This document shows, piece after piece, positions 7,060 to 11,086 of a DNA stretch of 11,086 nucleotides (its first letter is position 1; every line of letters begins with the position of its first letter). Source of the stretch: Deltaproteobacteria bacterium (lineage in GTDB: Bacteria; Desulfobacterota; Syntrophia; Syntrophales; UBA2210); NCBI GenBank assembly GCA_030603465.1, contig JAUVXT010000070.1, positions 1 through 11,086 of the forward strand, read 5' to 3'. Below the pieces are notes generated by a model. The model worked only from the letters and a program-made list of their open reading frames with translations, ran no database searches and had not been told where the DNA came from. Made by a program: the position numbers and the translations under genes.

Positions 7060-7071
7060 GAGACCTTTGAA
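7060..7071 (+). repeat. 12-bp direct repeat, right copy
   Basis: GAGACCTTTGAA, identical to 6041-6052; the pair brackets the phosphatase gene. Confidence 0.5.
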
Positions 7072-7145
7072 TTTTGTTAGCAATAGTCTAAATAATCATT
7101 AAATAATTTTATATAATATTTTTCGTGATATCAGACAGGGGTCCC

Positions 7146-7175
7146 TTGACAAACGAGGCAACATGTAAACATAAT
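7146..7175 (+). promoter_or_regulatory. sigma-70-type promoter ahead of the antitoxin remnant
   Basis: A perfect TTGACA (7146-7151) and CATAAT (7170-7175, 5 of 6) are separated by 18 nt. Transcription would start near 7182, about 27 nt before the ATG of the Phd-like remnant. It is the best promoter match in the window, and now probably drives a broken gene and possibly the methyltransferase gene beyond. Confidence 0.6.
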
Positions 7176-7208
7176 GTAGACACATTCAAAGCCTTGAGGG
7201 TTGAAGTT

Positions 7209-7400
7209 ATGGAAACGATAGGAATAAAAGAATTAAAAGAAACCCTGAGCCGTTATATGAAGAGGGTGAAAACCGGGGCGCAATCCAGTGCTTTCCTCCG
7301 TCATTCCGGCAGATCCCGGATCGAGTCCGGGAGGAATCCAGTAAAGACACTGGATGCCCCCGTATCAAGTACGGGGCAGGCTTATCGGAGCCCGGCATGA
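7209..7400 (+). pseudogene. Phd/YefM-type antitoxin, 5' remnant
   Basis: An ATG with GAGGG 8 nt upstream opens a reading frame that begins METIGIKELKETLSRYMKR. This is the characteristic N-terminal DNA-binding start of Phd/YefM (prevent-host-death) antitoxins. Similarity stops after about 22 residues (VKTG, near 7275), where the sequence enters a palindromic repeat; the remaining 40 codons to the stop at 7398-7400 are repeat-derived. Family members normally run to 70-90 residues, including the toxin-binding C-terminus, which is absent here. No toxin gene follows. A fragment of this kind could still bind DNA at its own promoter, but it is most likely decayed. Confidence 0.7.
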
Positions 7401-7402
7401 CG
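7299..7402. repeat. palindromic repeat of the CGTCATTCCGG family, compound
   Basis: The ends CGTCATTCCGG (7299-7309) and CCGGCATGACG (7392-7402) match at 10 of 11 inverted positions. Inside are two perfect 7-bp hairpins, TCCCGGA-TCGAG-TCCGGGA and CCCCGTA-TCAAG-TACGGGG, with GGAATCCAG and CTGGAT between them. This is the same layout as the 3507-3623 element, without its CGTAAAAAGTC ends. Confidence 0.8.
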
Positions 7403-7417
7403 AAAAGGGTCTTTGTC

Positions 7418-7446
7418 TGTCATTGCGGTGAAAACCGCAATCCAGA
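7418..7446. repeat. short hairpin repeat of the same family
   Basis: GTCATTGCGGT and ACCGCAATCCAG form a perfect 8-bp stem (7422-7429 with 7434-7441) capped by GAAA. It sits 15 nt before the GIY-YIG start. Confidence 0.7.
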
Positions 7447-7461
7447 ACCCAGGTGGCATCA

Positions 7462-7581
7462 GTGAACAAACAGCCGGCGGTCTACATCCTGGCAAGCAAG
7501 CGAAATGGTACCCTCTATGTTGGAGTAACTTCAAACCTCGTCAAGAGAATATGGGAGCACAAAAACAACAGAGTGGAAGGT
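7462..7581 (+). pseudogene. GIY-YIG endonuclease-like N-terminal fragment
   Basis: From the GTG at 7462 (AGGTGG 5 nt upstream) the frame reads MNKQPAVYILASKRNGTLYV, then GVTSNL and IWEHKN. This is the typical opening of single-domain GIY-YIG (UvrC/YhbQ-like) proteins: the Tyr of 'VYIL', the 'LYVGVT' that replaces the second YIG, and the Arg and His of the first helix. About 40 residues are kept; the rest of the roughly 90-residue domain, including the conserved downstream Glu, is lost. The frame then continues without a stop into the ParB/methyltransferase protein, so it is listed both as a fragment and as part of that open frame. It should be catalytically dead. Confidence 0.75.
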
Positions 7582-9084
7582 TTGGTAGTGCAGTCTGTGA
7601 ATTCAAAACTAAACATCAAAAATTCGACATTGCTTTTTCCTGTTTCTAATCTAACCTGGGATCAGTTCATCTACCCAAGGGGAGGGAAAAGCCAGCAAAC
7701 CATCAACGCGTATATTGAAGCCCTTGCGATCGGCGCTCAATTTCCGCCAATCAAGATTCAAAGGGTCTTCAACTATGCAGATGGCAATGAAACCACCGAA
7801 GTGACTGTAATCCTGGATGGCATCCACCGCTGGTTTGCGTTTAAGGAGAGTGGAATCAAAAAGATTGCGGCAGTTGAATGGAAGGACAATCCCCTTGATT
7901 ACGAAGAAAACAAAGTAGCGCTTCTCCTTGAATCCGCTCAATGCAATACCAGCCATGGCGATAGATTAAGCTCAAGCGATAAAAAGCGGGTCGCCCGTGA
8001 TATTGCATCAACAGACCCGGAATGTAAATGTACTGAAGATGCCCTTGCAGAAAAACTCGGTGTTAGTCAACAGACCGTCAACGCATGGATCACTGATATC
8101 CGTGCCCGCCAAAAAACAAACAGAAACAGCATTATTATCCGGCTGAGCCGCCTGGGATGGACCCAGGAGAAGATTTCAGAAAAGGTGGAACTCAGCCAAA
8201 ACCGCATATCAGAAATTATCGGAAATACAAATATTTGTAATATCGATAATTTGCTCACCCAGGGCCGGGACATGGAATACATTGCCGGACATTACCACAT
8301 GGACCTTGCACTCGCCTGGGCATTACGACTGGAAGGAAAGACTGATCAGGAAAAATTCAAAGAGCTTGGGTGGGGGCTTCGCACATGGGATCAGTGGAAT
8401 TTTAATGAATGCGATGAACGATTCGGAGACGACTGGCCCGGGCGGATACCGGCCCAGCTCGTTGCGCACACACTGTTCTATTTCACAAAACCCGGCGACC
8501 TTGTTCTTGATCCAATGGCCGGCGGAGGAGTTGTAACTGACGTATGCCTTCTCTTTGAGCGAAAATGCCAGGCATTTGATCTTGTATCCCGTGATAAGCG
8601 ACCGGAGATAGAGCGCCACCACCGGGACCCCCGGAAATGGACATGGCCCGTCACAAAAAAACCGGATATGATCTTTTTTGATCCACCCTATTACACTAAA
8701 AAAGAGAAAGAATACGAGGAAAAAACAAATAAGGGAACCCCTTCAATTTCATCCTATACAAAAGAGGGCTATGAAAGGTTCTTTAAAGATTTCTTCCTGC
8801 TTGCCCATAAAAACGCAAAACCAACAACCAGCCTGGCCTTCCTGAATGCCGACTGGCGGAATTTTGAATCCACACCAGCCTCAAAAGAAAAGCCTGATAA
8901 ATCAATCACAATATTTGACTACCACAGGCTTCTATCAAAAACCGGATGGAAAACAACCCATCGAATAGAGTGTCCCCTGTCCTCTGAACGTCTGACTGGG
9001 AACCAAGTACAAAGAATGCAGGACAAACGTATTTTAGGAACTGTCGGAAGAACACTGCTAATCGCAAAAAAGGAGTTGTTATGA
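7462..9084 (+). CDS. ParB-like / HTH / DNA methyltransferase protein, with in-frame GIY-YIG remnant at its N-terminus
   Basis: The open frame encodes 540 aa. Residues 1-40 are a GIY-YIG remnant, 41-58 a non-conserved linker. From about 59 a ParB/sulfiredoxin-like domain follows, with PRGGKSQQTINAYIEAL, FPPIKI and the signature DGIHR (119-123). Helix-turn-helix segments lie at about 190-212 (LGVSQQTVNAW) and 231-253. The methyltransferase part has an AdoMet-binding motif LDPMAGGG (349-356) and the catalytic DPPYY (407-411), as in N6-adenine or N4-cytosine enzymes. The AdoMet motif comes before DPPY with no long recognition insert between them. The native protein may start at GTG 7588, with GGAAGG (7575-7580, inside the remnant) 7 nt upstream, giving 498 aa. 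No restriction enzyme gene is next to it, so it is probably an orphan methyltransferase of mobile-element origin. The next gene is coupled by an overlap. Confidence 0.88.
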   Translation: MNKQPAVYILASKRNGTLYVGVTSNLVKRIWEHKNNRVEGLVVQSVNSKLNIKNSTLLFPVSNLTWDQFIYPRGGKSQQTINAYIEALAIGAQFPPIKIQRVFNYADGNETTEVTVILDGIHRWFAFKESGIKKIAAVEWKDNPLDYEENKVALLLESAQCNTSHGDRLSSSDKKRVARDIASTDPECKCTEDALAEKLGVSQQTVNAWITDIRARQKTNRNSIIIRLSRLGWTQEKISEKVELSQNRISEIIGNTNICNIDNLLTQGRDMEYIAGHYHMDLALAWALRLEGKTDQEKFKELGWGLRTWDQWNFNECDERFGDDWPGRIPAQLVAHTLFYFTKPGDLVLDPMAGGGVVTDVCLLFERKCQAFDLVSRDKRPEIERHHRDPRKWTWPVTKKPDMIFFDPPYYTKKEKEYEEKTNKGTPSISSYTKEGYERFFKDFFLLAHKNAKPTTSLAFLNADWRNFESTPASKEKPDKSITIFDYHRLLSKTGWKTTHRIECPLSSERLTGNQVQRMQDKRILGTVGRTLLIAKKELL

Positions 9085-9341
9085 AATTAATCGAATGGGA
9101 AGTAAGTGAAGATGATTACCAGGAACAGATTGTAATTCCCGAAGCCCAGAGAAAACTCGCAGCAGCCGAGGGAATCAGCACGGAAAACAAACAAAAAGTA
9201 GCAGCCAGAATACAAAACCTTAACACAGGAGAAATCTACACAGCAAGACTGGCCATCACAGGAACCCATCAGCTCTACCTGTCAGTAGAAATTCAAAAGA
9301 TGCTGGAAGGCGCGGGCAGTATAAGAATACAGCTGGTGTAA
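9081..9341 (+). CDS. small protein of unknown function coupled to the methyltransferase
   Basis: The 86-aa frame begins at an ATG overlapping the methyltransferase stop (ATGA at 9081-9084), with AAGGAG 6 nt upstream; this is a clear case of translational coupling. The product has no signal peptide or membrane segment. Its N-terminal half is helical and charged (SEDDYQEQIVIPEAQRKLAAAE), and the second half looks like alternating beta-strands (IQNLNTGEIYTARLAI, HQLYLSVEIQKML, SIRIQLV). I do not recognise the family. Coupling suggests a stoichiometric partner of the methyltransferase or an accessory protein from the same mobile element; this is inference. Confidence 0.72.
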   Translation: MKLIEWEVSEDDYQEQIVIPEAQRKLAAAEGISTENKQKVAARIQNLNTGEIYTARLAITGTHQLYLSVEIQKMLEGAGSIRIQLV

Positions 9342-9390
9342 AAAATATCCTCATTATTATATGTTCCAAAAATCCTTACAACGCTGTTTT

Positions 9391-9473
9391 TGACCCCAAA
9401 AAGTGGGTTTTAAGAGGAAAAACACCGTCAATTGGAACGATTTCCCTTTAACAACAAACACTTAACGGGGTCA
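9391..9473. repeat. 83-bp segment bounded by 7-bp inverted repeats
   Basis: TGACCCC (9391-9397) and GGGGTCA (9467-9473) are exact inverted copies, and the right end continues as the near-palindrome GGGTCAGACCC. It could be a remnant of a small non-autonomous element, but 7 bp is short. Confidence 0.35.
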
Positions 9474-9486
9474 GACCCTGAAAACT

Positions 9487-9524
9487 CCTAAACCTAAACC
9501 TAAACCTAAACCTTAAATCCTAAA
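9487..9524 (+). repeat. CCTAAA hexanucleotide tandem array
   Basis: Four perfect CCTAAA units (9487-9510) are followed by CCTTAAA and, after one T, another CCTAAA. It resembles telomere repeats only by chance of composition; in bacteria such arrays are slippage-prone simple repeats. Confidence 0.8.
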
Positions 9525-9560
9525 TATGAAACTCAATCATCTCGGAGCAAAAAAGGGTGT

Positions 9561-9584
9561 AAGGTATTAAGGTATTAAGGTATT
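9561..9584 (+). repeat. AAGGTATT tandem triplication
   Basis: Three perfect 8-bp copies follow directly on one another (9561-9568, 9569-9576, 9577-9584). Confidence 0.8.
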
Positions 9585-9605
9585 ACAGTAAACCTGTATT
9601 CGATA

Positions 9606-9687
9606 GGGGACAGAAGATTCTTGACAACGGCGGGATTATACGTCAACATCCCTCTTAACTTCACAATGTAACTGTAACAATGTCCCC
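9606..9687. repeat. 82-bp segment bounded by 7-bp inverted repeats
   Basis: GGGGACA (9606-9612) and TGTCCCC (9681-9687) are exact inverted copies with 68 nt between them. The size is almost the same as the neighbouring 9391-9473 segment. It may be a fragment of an IS200/REP-transposase-type element; no transposase is left. Confidence 0.35.
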
Positions 9688-9749
9688 AAATGAAATGCTC
9701 CTGGCTTATAAACAACAGCGGAAGGAAATATCTTAAGGAGGTAGTCGAG

Positions 9750-10028
9750 ATGCTTATCGAATACATCAGTAAAACAATGAGCAAAGCAGTTTACGATAAG
9801 CTGGAAGATGGTAGTTTTTCTGGTAAAATTCCACAATGTTCCGGTGTCGTCGCTTTTGGAGAAACGCTATATCAATGCCAGCAAGAATTGAGATCCTCGC
9901 TTGAAGGGTGGTTGATCGTAAAAATCAGGTATGGTGATGCATTGCCGGTGGTAGGCAGAATTAATTTGAACAAAAAAATGCCTGTTCCCAAGGAGACATT
10001 CGCTCATGGGCAAATGGAATCCATGTAA
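9750..10028 (+). CDS. hicB: HicB-type antitoxin
   Basis: The ATG at 9750 has AAGGAGG 8 nt upstream. The 92-aa product carries the HicB partial RNase-H-like fold: YDKLEDGSFSGKIPQCSGVV, then FGETLYQCQQELRSSLEGWL, then LPVVGRINL. The Gly-Lys-Ile-Pro and Gly-Glu-Thr-Leu positions are the conserved ones of the family. It lacks a separate C-terminal HTH or ribbon-helix-helix, so it is the short form. It would bind and block the HicA mRNA interferase and, in complex, repress its own operon. The gene overlaps hicA by 23 nt in another frame, giving the antitoxin-first order seen in many hicBA loci. Just upstream is a repeat-rich region. Confidence 0.92.
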   Translation: MLIEYISKTMSKAVYDKLEDGSFSGKIPQCSGVVAFGETLYQCQQELRSSLEGWLIVKIRYGDALPVVGRINLNKKMPVPKETFAHGQMESM

Positions 10029-10233
10029 GCGGAAAGATTTCATAAAGAAACTCAAAAAACTTGGCTTTGACCCACCTGAACCGGGAGGACGTCATTTTTA
10101 CATGCGTTATGGTACATATACGCTTACCATAAGCAATAAAGAATATTCAATTCCCCAAGTTAAAATGCTACTCAATGAGATTGAACACTGTATAAAGAAA
10201 AGAATCTCGCTTGAGGAATGGGAGAAACTTTAG
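10006..10233 (+). CDS. hicA: HicA-type mRNA interferase toxin
   Basis: The 75-aa product starts at an ATG with AAGGAG 10 nt upstream, inside the 3' end of hicB. It shows the HicA double-stranded-RNA-binding-like fold: KRKDFIKKLKKLGF, then PPEPGGRHFYM with the catalytic His30 following the Gly-Gly turn, then YTLTISNKEYSIPQVKMLL and a charged C-terminal end RISLEEWEKL. The length and the histidine are as in active family members, so the toxin looks intact. It would cleave mRNA and arrest growth when HicB is degraded. Overlapping translation keeps the pair in balance. Confidence 0.92.
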   Translation: MGKWNPCKRKDFIKKLKKLGFDPPEPGGRHFYMRYGTYTLTISNKEYSIPQVKMLLNEIEHCIKKRISLEEWEKL

Positions 10234-10283
10234 CACGCTTCCGGCCAGGCTGTATTGTTGTGCTATTCGTTTGGAATTCCCCC

Positions 10284-10325
10284 CGTCATTCCAGCGCGTC
10301 ACCCCGGCGAAAGCCGCAATCCAGA
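10284..10325. repeat. CGTCATTCC-family repeat, rearranged
   Basis: CGTCATTCCAGCG is followed directly by a second head, CGTCACCCCGGCG, then AAAGCCGCAATCCAG. GGC-GAAA-GCC forms the hairpin. The doubled head suggests recombination between two copies. The rest of 10234-10468 is AT-rich and shows no gene or terminator. Confidence 0.7.
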
Positions 10326-10468
10326 AGATAACGTTTTTATAATATTTAGTACCTTTGTGCTTTCGGAATAGGTTTTTCGTCTTTATTCTTTTGCTTTTAA
10401 TCTTTTCAACCGTTAACCATGAACTGTAAACAGTAAGCTGCCCCTCGTGTTCTCGTGATAATCTTTTT

Positions 10469-11086
10469 ATGAACACCGAATTCCACTACCATATAACCTG
10501 GCTCATCGCCGTCCGGGCGGGGTTTCCACCCGAAGATGTGGAGATCCTTGCCACTGCCTCGCAATACACCGACGACAACAGCATCATCTTCGAGATCGAC
10601 AAAGACAGACCGACCGCCTATGGCAACTACATCAGCCAGACCATGAACATACTCAAACCAAAGGCCAGACTCATCCGCATATACCCCATATTCCACTTCA
10701 TCCCCGGCGACCCCATGGCCGAATCCACCTGGCGCAGAGACGGCCGCATGCACTGGCTAAACACCACCCCGGACAGCGAAAACGCCAACCGGATAATCGA
10801 CACCGCCCTCAAGACCGGCAACCTCTATCGTATCGGCATCGCCGGCCACGGATACGCCGACACCTGGGCGCATCAGAACTTCGCCGGCTACTTCGACCCC
10901 TTCAACTCCATGACCGGCCCCCTCAGCGTCGCCATACCCAATATCGGACACGCCGAAGCAGGCCACAACCCGGACGAAGTCGCCCTCATCTGGAAAGACA
11001 CGAGGCTCATCGAAAAGCGCGTGGACAACAGAGAACGCTTCCTGGAAACCGCCGCGCGTATCCTCCGGAAACTCGCGAAATTCGCC
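10469..11086 (+). CDS. DUF6765-type protein, N-terminal 206 codons (runs off the window)
   Basis: The frame is open from the ATG at 10469 to the last base. It begins MNTEFHYHITWLIAVRAGFP, then ATASQYTDDN, IYPIFHFIPGDP, AGHGYADTWAHQNFAGYFDP and IPNIGHAEAGHNPDE. Histidines and aspartates recur in the places expected for metal ligands. The HGYADTWAH stretch fits the His-x3-Asp-x3-His pattern of zinc-dependent phospholipase C / S1-P1 nuclease-like enzymes. I recognise the overall pattern as the DUF6765 family; activity is unproven. There is no signal peptide and no clear Shine-Dalgarno. Codons end overwhelmingly in C or G, unlike hicBA or the methyltransferase, so this gene has a different compositional history. 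The C-terminus lies outside the window. Confidence 0.82.
   Translation, partial: MNTEFHYHITWLIAVRAGFPPEDVEILATASQYTDDNSIIFEIDKDRPTAYGNYISQTMNILKPKARLIRIYPIFHFIPGDPMAESTWRRDGRMHWLNTTPDSENANRIIDTALKTGNLYRIGIAGHGYADTWAHQNFAGYFDPFNSMTGPLSVAIPNIGHAEAGHNPDEVALIWKDTRLIEKRVDNRERFLETAARILRKLAKFA

Larger units (their letters stand above)
9342..9749. other. repeat-rich intergenic region before hicBA
   Basis: About 400 bp without a convincing gene. It contains a CCTAAA tandem array, an AAGGTATT triplication and two pairs of 7-bp inverted repeats, described separately. A TTGACA at 9621-9626 could be a -35 box for hicBA, but no good -10 follows at 16-18 nt. An open frame reaches back to 9690 in the hicB frame, but the proper hicB start is at 9750. 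Confidence 0.55.

Noticed and set aside
7299..7446. CRISPR-like arrangement of repeats
   Set aside because: The units are palindromic, unequal in size and lack regular spacers; no cas gene is present.
7594..7630. A-rich linker as a copy of the A-rich stretch at 6195-6231
   Set aside because: Both are runs of AAA/TTC-type low complexity; the match is not exact enough to call a repeat.
9487..9524. Telomere-like CCTAAA array
   Set aside because: The array is only about six units, is internal, and is flanked by ordinary bacterial genes; there is no sign of a linear replicon end.

Overview
The window looks like a chromosomal segment of a Gram-negative, probably Desulfobacterota-like (deltaproteobacterial) bacterium. 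This is inferred from the outer-membrane polysaccharide export genes, the short non-lipidated Wza-type protein, the abundant CGTCATTCC...GGAATCCAG palindromic repeats, and the DUF6765-type gene at the right edge. No marker gene fixes the taxon.

Left edge, minus strand (about 66-621): a textbook cyclic di-GMP-I (GEMM-I) riboswitch aptamer lies in the 5' leader of a small exported lipoprotein whose core resembles a miniature transglutaminase / cysteine-peptidase fold. This unit is divergent from the polysaccharide genes and suggests that second-messenger control acts at this locus.

Plus strand, 949-7030: an exopolysaccharide/capsule export block. It contains an exported protein of unknown function with an Ala/Pro-rich tail, a putative beta-barrel outer membrane protein (BBP2-like), a clear Rho-independent terminator, a Wza-type export protein (poly_export + SLBB), a Wzc-type co-polymerase fused to a BY-kinase with a Tyr-rich tail, and a CpsB/CapC-type PHP-domain phosphotyrosine phosphatase. 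The kinase and phosphatase would set the phosphorylation state of the Wzc tail, and the Wza-like protein and the barrel would form the exit route. No glycosyltransferases lie within the window. A 117-bp nested palindrome sits directly in front of wzc.

7031-10468: a patchwork accessory region with signs of decay. A Phd/YefM-type antitoxin start with a good promoter runs into a palindromic repeat. A GIY-YIG endonuclease N-terminus is joined in frame to a ParB-like/HTH/DNA-methyltransferase protein, which is translationally coupled to an 86-aa protein of unknown function. About 400 bp of tandem and inverted repeats follow, and then an intact-looking HicB-HicA toxin-antitoxin pair.

10469-end: the N-terminal 206 codons of a GC-rich gene of DUF6765 type that runs off the window. 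Its composition differs markedly from its neighbours.
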